The notes under the pieces are model-generated. The model was not told the DNA's origin. It ran no database searches and saw only the letters and a program-made list of their open reading frames with translations. Shown here in pieces: positions 18,595 to 27,430 of a stretch of 64,000 bases of DNA. The DNA is taken from positions 1 to 64,000 of the forward strand of contig CANPTT010000002.1 of NCBI GenBank assembly GCA_947577065.1. The letters run 5' to 3'. The translations under genes and the position numbers were made by a program. This stretch comes from an uncultured Pseudoflavonifractor sp. Its GTDB lineage: Bacteria; Bacillota; Clostridia; Oscillospirales; Oscillospiraceae. Position 1 is the first letter of the stretch; every line of letters starts with the position of its first letter.

Positions 18595-20742
18595 ATGGAT
18601 CGGTACATAGGGAAGTTCCTCGGAAAAAGATATGAGATATTGGAGCGCATCGGTTCCGGGGGTATGGCCGTGGTCTATAAGGCCAAATGCCATAGACTCA
18701 ACCGATTTGTGGCGATCAAGATCCTGAAGGAGGACCTTGCTCACGACGAAGAGTTTCGCCGCCGGTTTCGGGAGGAGTCTCAGGCCGTTGCCATGCTGTC
18801 CCACCCCAATATTGTGGCGATCTATGACGTGTCCCGGTCCGAGGATGAGGCAGAGCCGGACTATATCGTCATGGAGCTCATCGAGGGCATCACGCTGAAG
18901 CAATATATGCAGAAGCGGGGGGGGAAGCTGAGCTGGAAGGAGGCGCTCCATTTCAGTATCCAGATCATGAAAGGACTCTCCCATGCCCATAGCCGCGGGA
19001 TCATCCACCGGGATATCAAGCCGCACAATATTATGATCCTTCGGGATGGCAGTGTGAAGGTGGCTGATTTCGGGATCGCCCGGCTTATGTCCTCGGCACA
19101 GAACACAATGACCCAGGAGGCGTTGGGTTCTGTACATTATATCTCTCCCGAACAGGCCCGGGGCAGCCGGGTCGATACCCGAAGCGATATATACTCAGCG
19201 GGCGTGGTGCTGTATGAGATGCTGACCGGAAGGCTGCCTTATGAGGGGGATTCCCCTGTGGCGGTGGCGATCCAGCACATCAATTCCATCCCCCTCTCCC
19301 CCCGGGAACTGGATTCCTCTATCCCGGAGGCGATAGAGGCTATTACAATGAAAGCGATGGCCTCCTCGGTAGAAAAGCGGTATATTTCCGCTGACGCCAT
19401 GCTGGTGGATCTGGAGGAGTTTCGCAAAAATCCAAGCATCCACTTTGACTATACACTCAAGGATTTTCAGGTGGGGGTGGGAGATGAGCCTACGCAGCCT
19501 ATCGGAGTCAACATTCCGCAAACGGTCACGGTTCGCCCTGCTCACACAGAACGGTATGAGGAGCCAAAGACCGGGGAGAAGAGATCTGGAAGGCGGTCAA
19601 AAAACGGAAGGGGGAGCGATAGAGGTGAAAAGGCAGAGAAAAAGCAGTCCCTTCCCGAACCGATCGATGACGATGGCGGATATGATGAAGGTGGAAGTGG
19701 GATCGGAATACTGGTCGTAGTGGTCGCGGTCGTCCTCTGCCTGGTTGGCGTAGGAGCTTTTCTATGGACCAATGTTTTCAGCGGGATGATGGATCCCGGA
19801 GCGGTCTATACCGTCCCCAGTGTGCTGGGCTATACTTTAGAGGAGGCCCAGGCATTGCCTGAGGTAGTGGAGAACGGATTTACCGTGGTGGAGGGCCGCC
19901 ATGTGGCCAGTGACACCGTGGAGTCCGGACATATCGTGACGCAAAGCCCTAAAGCGGAGGATATGGTAAAGGCGGGAGGACAGACCATCACGGTGGAGAT
20001 CAGCAGCGGCAGTGAGGGTCTTAGAATGCCGGACGTCTATAATCAGGATCAACGGGTGGCAGAGCCCATGCTGACGGCATTGGGATTGGTCCCCAAGATC
20101 AAGTATGAGAACGATGAGGCAGTCACTAAGGGCAACGTGATCTCCCAGACTCCGGCCAAAGATGAACCTGTAGAGGCGGGGCAAGAGGTCACTATTGTGG
20201 TGAGTCTGGGACGGAGACTTCAGGAGATGACCATGATCACCTTGGTGAATATGACCTTGGAGGAGGCCACCCGAAGCCTGACCGAGATGGGCCTTCGGGT
20301 GGGAGCGGTAAAACCGGTCCCCAGCGAGCAATATGAAGAGGGGAGGGTATGCTTTCAGAGTGTTCAGGCAAACACCATTGTGATGGAGGAAACCGCCGTT
20401 GATCTGGAGGTGAGTACCGGGATCGTTGTGGTTGCTCCCCCGGAGGTCACGGACTCTCCCGATCCGGAAGGGAGCGTCACCCCGGCGCCCTCCTCCACGC
20501 CTACCCCTACCGCTCCCGCTGTGCATACCAGCCGCAAGGATGTTACGGTGGATCTTCCCAATGATAGAGAGACCGTGACCGTCCGAATTCTGGTTGGCGG
20601 GGAGGAGAAGGTCCGAGACCAGGTGGTGGAGACCCGGCTGCGAATGGCCCGCTTTACGGTGGAGGCAAGCGGTGTTCAGCGGATCGTGGTCTATCTGGAC
20701 GGAGTGCCGGTGAAGGACTACTCTGAGGATTTTGGAACCTGA
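18595..20742 (+). CDS. prkC: PASTA-domain Ser/Thr kinase
   Basis: A 715-residue membrane kinase sensing cell-wall fragments. The kinase domain (about 10-275) has GSGGMAVVYKAK, catalytic HRDIKPHN near residue 138 and ADFGIAR; a basic linker leads to one membrane helix (about 368-392). Three PASTA repeats follow (about 403-470, 473-545, 546-605), then a Pro/Thr-rich linker and an extra C-terminal beta-rich domain of about 70 residues (from KDVTVDLPNDRET) not present in B. subtilis PrkC. Partner phosphatase is directly upstream; its TGA overlaps rsgA by one base. Confidence 0.94.
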   Translation: MDRYIGKFLGKRYEILERIGSGGMAVVYKAKCHRLNRFVAIKILKEDLAHDEEFRRRFREESQAVAMLSHPNIVAIYDVSRSEDEAEPDYIVMELIEGITLKQYMQKRGGKLSWKEALHFSIQIMKGLSHAHSRGIIHRDIKPHNIMILRDGSVKVADFGIARLMSSAQNTMTQEALGSVHYISPEQARGSRVDTRSDIYSAGVVLYEMLTGRLPYEGDSPVAVAIQHINSIPLSPRELDSSIPEAIEAITMKAMASSVEKRYISADAMLVDLEEFRKNPSIHFDYTLKDFQVGVGDEPTQPIGVNIPQTVTVRPAHTERYEEPKTGEKRSGRRSKNGRGSDRGEKAEKKQSLPEPIDDDGGYDEGGSGIGILVVVVAVVLCLVGVGAFLWTNVFSGMMDPGAVYTVPSVLGYTLEEAQALPEVVENGFTVVEGRHVASDTVESGHIVTQSPKAEDMVKAGGQTITVEISSGSEGLRMPDVYNQDQRVAEPMLTALGLVPKIKYENDEAVTKGNVISQTPAKDEPVEAGQEVTIVVSLGRRLQEMTMITLVNMTLEEATRSLTEMGLRVGAVKPVPSEQYEEGRVCFQSVQANTIVMEETAVDLEVSTGIVVVAPPEVTDSPDPEGSVTPAPSSTPTPTAPAVHTSRKDVTVDLPNDRETVTVRILVGGEEKVRDQVVETRLRMARFTVEASGVQRIVVYLDGVPVKDYSEDFGT

Positions 20743-21638
20743 TGGAGGGGATTATTTTTAAGGCGCTTTCGGGCTTCTATTATGTGGATTGTGATGGCCA
20801 AAGCGTCACCTGTCGAGCCCGTGGAAAGCTGCGTCACGAGAAGGTATCGCCTCTGGTGGGGGATCGGGTATCCATCACCGTTCAGCCTGACGGCACGGGC
20901 TCTGTGGATACGATCCTGCCGCGAAAAAATCAATTTTGGCGTCCCGCAGTGGCCAATATTGATTATTTGATAATAGTGGCCTCTGGTGCTACGCCGGTTA
21001 CAGACCCGTTTTTAATCGATCGGGTAGTGGCGGTGGCGGAGCGACAAGGGTGTGAGTGTGTGATCTGCTTCAACAAGTGGGATCTGAAGCAGCCGCAGGA
21101 ACTCTATCAGACATATGCCGCCGCCGGGTTTCCCACTCTTCGTGTCAGTGCGGAGACTGGGGAGGGACTGCATGAGTTGTCTGCGCACATAGCGGGAAAG
21201 GTATGTGCCTTTACGGGGAATTCGGGAGTGGGGAAGTCCAGTATCCTCAATGCCTTAGAGCCCAGTTTTGAACTCCAGGTGGGAGATGTAAGTGAAAAAC
21301 TGGGACGGGGCAGACATACCACCCGCCATGTGGAGTTGTTTCGTCTCAAAAACGGGGCAGTAGTGGCGGATACTCCGGGTTTTGCCTCCTTTGAGGAGGA
21401 GACGGATTGTCCGCCGGAGGAGCTACCATACGCCTTTCGGGAGTTTGCTCCGTATCTGGGGCGATGCCAATTTTTGGATTGTGCCCATGTAAAGGAAAAG
21501 GGCTGTGCGGTTTTGGAGGCTGTCTCCAGGGGGTTGATCACGCAAAGCCGCCACGACAGCTATGCTCGTCTTTATCAGCAGGCTAAGGAAGTGCCGGAAT
21601 GGCAAAGAAAGAGTATAGAAAAGTCCTTTTTTAAATAG
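20742..21638 (+). CDS. rsgA: Ribosome small subunit-dependent GTPase A
   Basis: A 298-residue circularly permuted GTPase acting late in 30S maturation. The N-terminal OB fold (about 1-65) is followed by FNKWDLKQ (G4) before the P-loop GNSGVGKSS and DTPGF, the permuted order. The zinc site is CQFLDCAHVKEKGC. Order prpC-prkC-rsgA matches B. subtilis, where rpe, thiN and spoVM come next; rpe and thiN are missing here. Confidence 0.95.
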   Translation: MEGIIFKALSGFYYVDCDGQSVTCRARGKLRHEKVSPLVGDRVSITVQPDGTGSVDTILPRKNQFWRPAVANIDYLIIVASGATPVTDPFLIDRVVAVAERQGCECVICFNKWDLKQPQELYQTYAAAGFPTLRVSAETGEGLHELSAHIAGKVCAFTGNSGVGKSSILNALEPSFELQVGDVSEKLGRGRHTTRHVELFRLKNGAVVADTPGFASFEEETDCPPEELPYAFREFAPYLGRCQFLDCAHVKEKGCAVLEAVSRGLITQSRHDSYARLYQQAKEVPEWQRKSIEKSFFK

Positions 21639-21660
21639 AATATTTTTATTTTTCACAGGA

Positions 21661-21715
21661 AGCCGTCTCCCTTCGTATACTGGGGTATCCAGAAGCGGAA
21701 GGAGGCGGCTTTTTT
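21661..21715 (+). terminator. rsgA terminator whose 3' arm carries a Shine-Dalgarno sequence
   Basis: A 15-bp stem (AGCCGTCTCCCTTCG with CGGAAGGAGGCGGCT; one mismatch and two G-T pairs), a 20-base loop and six T's. The 3' arm contains AAGGAGG, which is correctly spaced for the small ORF that begins in the T-run. Confidence 0.75.
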
Positions 21716-21884
21716 GTTGTCTGAGGAAATGAAAGGTCATTTGGCTCTGGCGGCGGCCTGTACCGGTGGAATGGCGCTGCTGCTGGCCCCGGCCAGTATC
21801 ATTACCCTGGGACTGGGCGTGGCCCTGGGCTACAAGGGTCCGGACTATATCAAGGGTCTGCTGGAAGGAGGTGGGCAAGGGTGA
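21714..21884 (+). CDS. Small hydrophobic protein of unknown function, coupled to spoVM
   Basis: A 56-codon ORF from TTG 21714 (AAGGAGG eight bases upstream) to TGA 21884; an ATG at 21729 is an alternative start. The product has a charged start (SEEMKGH), a 30-residue hydrophobic Ala/Leu/Gly stretch fit for one or two membrane-inserting helices, and a short tail KGPDYIKGLLEGGGQG. I do not recognise the family. Its stop overlaps the spoVM GTG (GTGA), so translation is probably coupled and expression may be in the mother cell during sporulation. Coding status is inferred from start signal, coupling and composition only. Confidence 0.55.
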   Translation: MLSEEMKGHLALAAACTGGMALLLAPASIITLGLGVALGYKGPDYIKGLLEGGGQG

Positions 21885-21952
21885 AAATTGTGGTAGTAAA
21901 GCCCCCCAAGACTCTGAGTGGTATTCTGAAAAGTATTTTTAAAGTAAAGTGA
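21881..21952 (+). CDS. spoVM: Stage V sporulation protein M (SpoVM)
   Basis: A 23-residue amphipathic peptide starting MKIVVVKPPKTLSGILKSIF, similar in length, charge pattern and the KxPKxLxGIL core to SpoVM. It starts with GTG and has AAGGAGGTG seven bases upstream. SpoVM binds the convex forespore membrane and recruits SpoIVA to build the coat base. Two contexts support the call: it lies after rsgA as in the B. subtilis rsgA-rpe-thiN-spoVM order, and spoIVA, its partner, is only 1.7 kb downstream. It is too short for ordinary gene callers and may be missed. Confidence 0.82.
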   Translation: MKIVVVKPPKTLSGILKSIFKVK

Positions 21953-21960
21953 TCAAAAAC

Positions 21961-21992
21961 TGTGCCCTGCGGACGATCTGCCGCAGGGCACA
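21961..21992. repeat. 12-bp perfect inverted repeat after spoVM
   Basis: TGTGCCCTGCGG and its exact complement flank an 8-base spacer. On the plus strand it is followed by A's, not T's, so it is not a normal plus-strand terminator; on the minus strand it is followed by GTTTTT, yet no minus-strand gene is nearby. It could stabilise the spoVM mRNA or be a weak terminator. Confidence 0.7.
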
Positions 21993-22013
21993 AAAAATGT
22001 TGGCGGGGAAGGA

Positions 22014-22044
22014 GACATACCGGGCAGACCTTGTACATATAGAT
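22014..22044 (+). promoter_or_regulatory. Possible SigE-type promoter of the SPOCS-LysM gene
   Basis: GACATACC, 14 bases, CATATAGAT resembles the mother-cell SigE pattern (KMATATT / CATACAAT) only in part. The position, 46 bases before the start, and the sporulation context support it. Confidence 0.3.
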
Positions 22045-22089
22045 TCACAGAAGAACGGGGCAGGATGCCCGTACAAGGAGTGAATACGT

Positions 22090-23616
22090 ATGGAATTTGA
22101 ACTGGACAGGACACAGATGAACGGCTTCGATGCCCTGCTGGACACGACCCTTCGGCTGGAGGAAACACTGGAGATGATCGTTCCGGACGCCTGCCCTGAC
22201 ATCCTCCGTGTGGTGGAGACAGACGGCAAAGTCCTTCTGACCCGCAGGGAGGCTATGGATGGACGGGTGGAGCTGAGCGGAACGATCAAAGCCGCTGTGC
22301 TTTATTGCCCTGACGGAGAGACAGGAATGCGGCATTTGGATGTGAGCATTCCGTTCACCTGCGGTGTGGACGCGGCCAATATTACCTCCGGCTGTGTGGT
22401 AGTGGCGTCCGCCCGGTGCTGTAGGGCGGACACTCGGACCATCAATCCCAGAAAGGTGCTGGTGCGGGCCGAGGCGGCGGTGGATGTGACAGTCTTTGCC
22501 CCTCGGATGGAGACCATCTGCTCCCAGGTACTGGAGGCGGCACGGCAGAACGTGGAACAGCTCACCGAGACACAGGAGGTGTATCTCACCGTCTGCGTTC
22601 AGGAAAAGCCCTTCCCCTTCTCAGACGACGTGCCCCTTTCCGCCAGTAAACCTGCGGCCGTGGAACTGCTGAAGAGCCGGGTGAGTCTGAATCGGGGAGA
22701 GTCCAAGATCATTGGGAATAAATTGATTTTTAAGGGAAGCGCCAATGTGAGTTTGCTATATAGAGGTCAGGATGACGGACTGTACTCCGCCGGAGCAGAA
22801 CTGCCCTTTTCTCAGATCATGGAAATATCCGGCGTGGCGGAGGACGCCGAGTGTGATATGACTCTATCTCTTACCGGGGCGGAATGTGCCCTCAGTGGGG
22901 CGGATGATGGCAGAAGTGTATCTGTAAGCCTGGATGTGCTGGCCCAGGCGATCGTACGGGAAAATCGGCTTCTCCAGGTCCTGACCGATGCGTACAGTAC
23001 AAAGCAGCCGCTGGCGGTAGAACGGGCTGAGTGCCCGATGGACGCCCGCTTGGATCGGGGGGTGCGCAGCCAGAACGTCAGAGAGGTTTGGGAAACTCCC
23101 GCCTCAGCCCGGGAGATGGTAGACTGCCGTATGACGGTGTCCCAAGTGACACAGAGCCAAGAGGGGGAGAGGCGTATCCTCACAGCCCAGGCGGAGGTCC
23201 AGGTGCTCTATCTGGACGAGGAGGGCGGCGTCTTCTCTGTCCAGCACCCTGTGGCAGTACCCTGTGCCCTGGACCTTCCCGAAGACTGTCAGTGCTTCTG
23301 CCAGTGCGATGGGGTAGGCGACGTGTACGCCGCCCAGGCTCCCGGAGGGATCGAAGTGCGATTTGCTCTGGATTTTCGCTACTGTGCCTTGACCAGACGG
23401 CAGATCACGGCTCTCGCGGCCATAGGTCCGGGGGAAGTCATTGAAAATGTCGGGGAGCAGCCCTCCCTTGTTTTGCGGATGCTGGGGCAGGGAGAACGGC
23501 TTTGGAACGTGGCTAAGACCTATGGAACCACCATCGCCGACATTATCAGCGCCAATGAGTTGGAGAGCGAGGCCGCCGCTGAAGGCCGGCTTCTGCTGAT
23601 CCCACGGAGACGGTGA
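22090..23616 (+). CDS. SPOCS (DUF3794) and LysM domain protein, probable spore coat/cortex protein
   Basis: A 508-residue protein. The N-terminal half carries a SPOCS/DUF3794 domain (EETLEMIVPDACPDILRVVET is its signature region at about residues 20-40), a second such domain occupies the middle to C-terminal part (about 330-450), and residues 464-506 form a LysM motif (GERLWNVAKTYGTTIADII to LLLIPRRR) that binds peptidoglycan. No signal peptide is seen, consistent with assembly in the mother cell around the forespore. It sits between spoVM and spoIVA. SPOCS-LysM proteins are common in spore-forming Clostridia; precise role unknown. Confidence 0.85.
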   Translation: MEFELDRTQMNGFDALLDTTLRLEETLEMIVPDACPDILRVVETDGKVLLTRREAMDGRVELSGTIKAAVLYCPDGETGMRHLDVSIPFTCGVDAANITSGCVVVASARCCRADTRTINPRKVLVRAEAAVDVTVFAPRMETICSQVLEAARQNVEQLTETQEVYLTVCVQEKPFPFSDDVPLSASKPAAVELLKSRVSLNRGESKIIGNKLIFKGSANVSLLYRGQDDGLYSAGAELPFSQIMEISGVAEDAECDMTLSLTGAECALSGADDGRSVSVSLDVLAQAIVRENRLLQVLTDAYSTKQPLAVERAECPMDARLDRGVRSQNVREVWETPASAREMVDCRMTVSQVTQSQEGERRILTAQAEVQVLYLDEEGGVFSVQHPVAVPCALDLPEDCQCFCQCDGVGDVYAAQAPGGIEVRFALDFRYCALTRRQITALAAIGPGEVIENVGEQPSLVLRMLGQGERLWNVAKTYGTTIADIISANELESEAAAEGRLLLIPRRR

Positions 23617-23630
23617 AGGGGGAGAGGAAG

Positions 23631-25109
23631 ATGGAAGAGAACAAGATCTATGACGATATTGCCCAGCGTACAGGGGGCGACATTTACATTGGGGTGGTAG
23701 GCCCTGTCCGAACAGGAAAATCCACCTTTATTAAGCGGTTTATGGAGACCCTGGTCATTCCAAACATTGAAAATGCTTACCGCCGGGAGCGGGCTCGTGA
23801 TGAACTGCCTCAAAGCGGCTCAGGGCGGACGGTAATGACGGCTGAACCCAAATTTGTTCCGGAGGAGGCAGTCCGGGTAGATATGCAGGATGGGGCATCC
23901 TTTGCGGTTCGGCTAATCGATTGCGTGGGGTACATGGTCCCCGGCGCGGTGGGACAGATGGAGGATGATCAGCCACGGATGGTGACCACCCCCTGGTTTG
24001 AGCAGCCCATTCCCATGCCAGAGGCTGCTGAGGTGGGGACACGAAAGGTCATTGCAGAGCACTCCACCATCGGGATCGTGATCACCACCGACGGAACGGT
24101 GACAGACATTCCGCGAGAGGAATACATGGAGGCGGAAAACCGGGTCATTACAGAGCTTAAAGAGATGGGGAAGCCTTTCCTGGTGGTTCTGAACTCCGCC
24201 TATCCCGATTCGGACCGGGCCAAAGCCATTCAGGCGGATATCATGGACCGTTATGATGTGACCTGTATGCGCTGCAACTGTTTGGAGCTGGGAGAGGAGG
24301 ATGTGACGGCCATCATCCAAGGGGTCCTCTATGAGTTCCCGGTAAAGGAACTGGACCTGTTTCTGCCCTCTTGGGTGGATGCCCTGCCCTATGATCATCC
24401 CATTAAAAGCGGTCTCTACACAGCCATCCGGGAAGGCGCCTGTGAGATGCGCCGGATCCGGGAGGTAGAGGGGGCTATGGCCGCCATCGGAGCCTGTGAA
24501 ACGGTGAGCAGTGCCCGAGTGACCGCCATCGACCTGGGATCCGGTACCGCTACAGCGGCGTTGGAGCTGCCCAGAAGCTTGTTCTATGACACCATCTCCG
24601 CCCAATCCGGCTTCACCATCGCTGACGACGGGGATCTGATGAGCCTTCTTACCAGTTTGGCGGGGGTGAAGCGGGAGTATGACAAAGTATCTGAGGCCAT
24701 TGCTCAGGTTCGGGAGACGGGGTACGGCATCGTGGCCCCCAGTCCTGAAGAACTGAAGCTGGAAGAGCCTGAAATTGTAAAGCAGGGGGGACGCTATGGG
24801 GTCCGCTTAAAGGCGTCTGCGCCCAGCATCCACATGATCCGGGCCGATATTGAGACGGAGGTTTCCCCCCTTATGGGAAGCGAGAAGCAGTCTGAGGAGA
24901 TGGTGAGTTACCTCCTCCAGGAGTTTGAGGGGGACACCGCCCGGATCTGGGAGTCCAATATCTTCGGCAAATCCTTCCACGACCTGGTGAGCGAGGATCT
25001 GAACACCAAGCTCAAGCGGATGCCCGACGATGCCCGGGATAAGCTCCGGGAGACCCTTCAAAGGGTCATCAACGAGGGCTCCGGCGGTCTGATCTGTATC
25101 ATTCTCTAA
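23631..25109 (+). CDS. spoIVA: Stage IV sporulation protein A (coat morphogenetic ATPase)
   Basis: A 492-residue ATPase, the same length as I recall for the B. subtilis protein. It starts MEENKIYDDIAQRTGGDIY, has the Walker A GPVRTGKST near residue 23, the long conserved EHSTIGIVITTDGT segment, and the invariant C-terminus NEGSGGLICIIL. It polymerises on the forespore surface on the SpoVM platform to form the coat foundation. ATG 23631 is chosen; a GTG at 23613 in the same frame overlaps the previous gene's end. A bidirectional terminator follows. Confidence 0.96.
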   Translation: MEENKIYDDIAQRTGGDIYIGVVGPVRTGKSTFIKRFMETLVIPNIENAYRRERARDELPQSGSGRTVMTAEPKFVPEEAVRVDMQDGASFAVRLIDCVGYMVPGAVGQMEDDQPRMVTTPWFEQPIPMPEAAEVGTRKVIAEHSTIGIVITTDGTVTDIPREEYMEAENRVITELKEMGKPFLVVLNSAYPDSDRAKAIQADIMDRYDVTCMRCNCLELGEEDVTAIIQGVLYEFPVKELDLFLPSWVDALPYDHPIKSGLYTAIREGACEMRRIREVEGAMAAIGACETVSSARVTAIDLGSGTATAALELPRSLFYDTISAQSGFTIADDGDLMSLLTSLAGVKREYDKVSEAIAQVRETGYGIVAPSPEELKLEEPEIVKQGGRYGVRLKASAPSIHMIRADIETEVSPLMGSEKQSEEMVSYLLQEFEGDTARIWESNIFGKSFHDLVSEDLNTKLKRMPDDARDKLRETLQRVINEGSGGLICIIL

Positions 25110-25111
25110 CA

Positions 25112-25148
25112 AAAAAGTGGTGAGACGGTTTTCGTCTCACCACTTTTT
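25112..25148. terminator. Bidirectional terminator between spoIVA and the histidine kinase gene
   Basis: A 16-bp perfect stem (AAAAAGTGGTGAGACG with complement), 5-base loop, A-run left and T-run right, serves both converging genes. Confidence 0.92.
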
Positions 25149-25150
25149 GT

Positions 25151-27430
25151 TCAGTCTGCCCTCACCTCCGGCTCATTCCGGGAGAGAGGGAAGGTGACTC
25201 TCACCACAAACAGGTCGGCCACCGGTTCCACAAAGAGCTCCCCACCGCAGGCGCGGGTGAAGGAATCGGCGATGGCCAGCCCCAGTCCGCTGCCCCCGTC
25301 GGTCCGGCTCTGATCCCCCCGGACGAACCGTCCGGTAAAGTCCACCCCGTCGGGCAGCTCGGTCCTGGAGGTGTTTTTCAAAGAGACCTCCGCCGTTCCA
25401 TCTCTGACATCCAGAGTAAGATAGACCCGGGACCCTTCCAAAGCATACTTGAGAGCGTTCTGCAGCAGGTTTTGGAACACCCGGTACAGCCGGTCCCCGT
25501 CGGCCACGATGGTCACCGGCTCCTCCGGCAGGCTCTCCCGCAGAGTGACGGGGGCGGCCTCAATCGCCTCCGCCATATCGGCGGTGGTCTGCCGCAGCAG
25601 CTTGCCAAGGTCCAGCTCCTCCAGCTTTACCGGCAGCTCTCCCGAGGCCGCCTTGCTCACCTCAAACACGTCCAGCACCATGGTCCGCAGCCGCTCCGCC
25701 TTTTGGGCAAGTATGTCCACATACTCCCCGGCGGGGGGCTCCAGCTTCTCCTGCTTCAAAAGTTCGGCGTAGCTGATGATGGAGGTGAGGGGGGTCTTGA
25801 TGTCGTGGGACACGTTGGTCACCAACTCCACCTTCATCCGCTCGCTCCGGGTCTGTTCCTCCACCGCCCGGGCCATGCCCTGCTGGATGTCGCCCAGCTC
25901 CTCCATGGAGCGCCGCAGGTCGCCGTCCTCGGGCAGGGGGAGGGAGGATGTCAGGCTTCCATCCTTTACAGCTCTGATCTGTTCGGTGAGAGAGCCCAGA
26001 TCGCCCCAAAGCCTCCGCAGCCGGGCGGAGTATAGGACCGTGGCGATCAAAAGAAGAGAAGGCGGAAGCAAAAACAGCCACACCACATCCAGACGAAGAG
26101 AGCCGAAGGAGAGATAGTAGACCAGAAGGTTCAAAGTGACGGCGCAGAGACCCACGGCGGTCAGGGCCATCAACCCCGCCAATCGGCTCAGCCGCCTCTG
26201 GATGGGCAGTTTCAGCCCCCGGGCCGTCAGCATCCCACAGATGCCATGCCGCCAGGGCTTGTCCCCATAGCGCAGGTCGTTGACAAACAGCCAGCCGCTC
26301 CAGAAGACCAGCAGGACCATCACCGGTTGCCGAAGGATCTCGTAAAGATAGGTGCTGAGGAACCAGGGATATTGATAGTACGCCGTCTCTACCTCCCAGG
26401 ATACGGCATAGGTCACCTCCTGTACCAGATACCGCATCTCCTCCGTCAGGGGAAGCAGGACAATGCACAGCGCCCCCAGAAGCAGCAGGAGCTTGACCTC
26501 AAACCAGAGATGTCCGGTGACCTGGGCGATGGCCCGGTCAGCCAAAGGCTTCTCCTTCCGCAGCAGGAACCAGACCGCCAGCAAACAAAGCCCGATCCCC
26601 GTCTCCAGAGCTCCGTAGACCACCAGGTTTTGCCGGCGCTCCCGCCAGTTCTTCTCCAGGTAATAGAGCCGGTTACACCGCCACTGGTTCCCCTGAGAGC
26701 TATAACTGCCCTTGATATAGAGGGCGGGCTCGTCAGCCACGGCGATGGAGACAGTCACGCCCCGGGCCTCCTCATCGGCCCGAAAGTTACTGTACCCTGG
26801 CAAATACCAATGCTGTCCATCCTCCTGGTATACGCCATCCCCATAAAGGTCAACGGGGGAGCCGTTCTTTATGGCGGAGCACTTGCTGCCGTCGAAGGAG
26901 AGGAGAAAGCCGTACCCCTGGGCGGGATACTGGGAGATATCTTCCGTATTGCTGTAAAGGACTTTCCCATTCTGGGAGATGGAGTAGAGGAGATTCCGGT
27001 CCTCCTGAATGACCTTGTTCCAAGCCTCCGCCTCCTTCTTCCACCTTTCCCGGTCGCTCTCGGTGGGCTGGTAGTCGCTGATGGGGTAGCCGTCAAAATA
27101 CCATACATCATCCTGCTGGATGACAGCAGTGGCTTCCTTCTCGATCAGAAAGGTGTCCTCGGCGTATACGTCATAATAGTCGTAATAGTACCCGTTCAAC
27201 GGCCCGCCCGCCCCCATGGCGATAAAGCGGTTCATCATCTCCGACAGGTAGGAGCGGAAGGCTTCCGTCTCCTGAAAATCGGACTGGAGGGCGCTTCCCA
27301 GCCTGTCCCGCCCATCCTCGCTGAAGAGATTCCACGCGATGGGCAGCAGAGAGGAGAGCACTAAGCTTACCCCTAGGGCGAAGCTGAGAAAGCCTGCCCC
27401 CACCTTACATTTTTTCCATTTTGTATCCAA
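25151..27430 (-). CDS. Membrane sensor histidine kinase
   Basis: A 759-residue sensor. One N-terminal membrane helix (about 11-34), an extracytoplasmic region of about 240 residues rich in Tyr, Asp and Trp, then several further membrane helices (between about 275 and 475), a HAMP-like linker, a HisKA domain with phospho-acceptor His in VSHDIKTPLTS (near residue 541), and a HATPase with N box NLLQNALKYA and G box GSGLGLAIADS. It overlaps the response regulator by 26 bases, so they form one system. The stimulus is unknown; the multi-pass core with a large outer loop suggests an envelope signal. Confidence 0.92.
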   Translation of the reverse strand: MDTKWKKCKVGAGFLSFALGVSLVLSSLLPIAWNLFSEDGRDRLGSALQSDFQETEAFRSYLSEMMNRFIAMGAGGPLNGYYYDYYDVYAEDTFLIEKEATAVIQQDDVWYFDGYPISDYQPTESDRERWKKEAEAWNKVIQEDRNLLYSISQNGKVLYSNTEDISQYPAQGYGFLLSFDGSKCSAIKNGSPVDLYGDGVYQEDGQHWYLPGYSNFRADEEARGVTVSIAVADEPALYIKGSYSSQGNQWRCNRLYYLEKNWRERRQNLVVYGALETGIGLCLLAVWFLLRKEKPLADRAIAQVTGHLWFEVKLLLLLGALCIVLLPLTEEMRYLVQEVTYAVSWEVETAYYQYPWFLSTYLYEILRQPVMVLLVFWSGWLFVNDLRYGDKPWRHGICGMLTARGLKLPIQRRLSRLAGLMALTAVGLCAVTLNLLVYYLSFGSLRLDVVWLFLLPPSLLLIATVLYSARLRRLWGDLGSLTEQIRAVKDGSLTSSLPLPEDGDLRRSMEELGDIQQGMARAVEEQTRSERMKVELVTNVSHDIKTPLTSIISYAELLKQEKLEPPAGEYVDILAQKAERLRTMVLDVFEVSKAASGELPVKLEELDLGKLLRQTTADMAEAIEAAPVTLRESLPEEPVTIVADGDRLYRVFQNLLQNALKYALEGSRVYLTLDVRDGTAEVSLKNTSRTELPDGVDFTGRFVRGDQSRTDGGSGLGLAIADSFTRACGGELFVEPVADLFVVRVTFPLSRNEPEVRAD

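Noticed and set aside
26246-27364. Plus-strand frame of 372 codons opposite the histidine kinase
   Set aside because: Antisense shadow; the kinase motifs are all on the minus strand.
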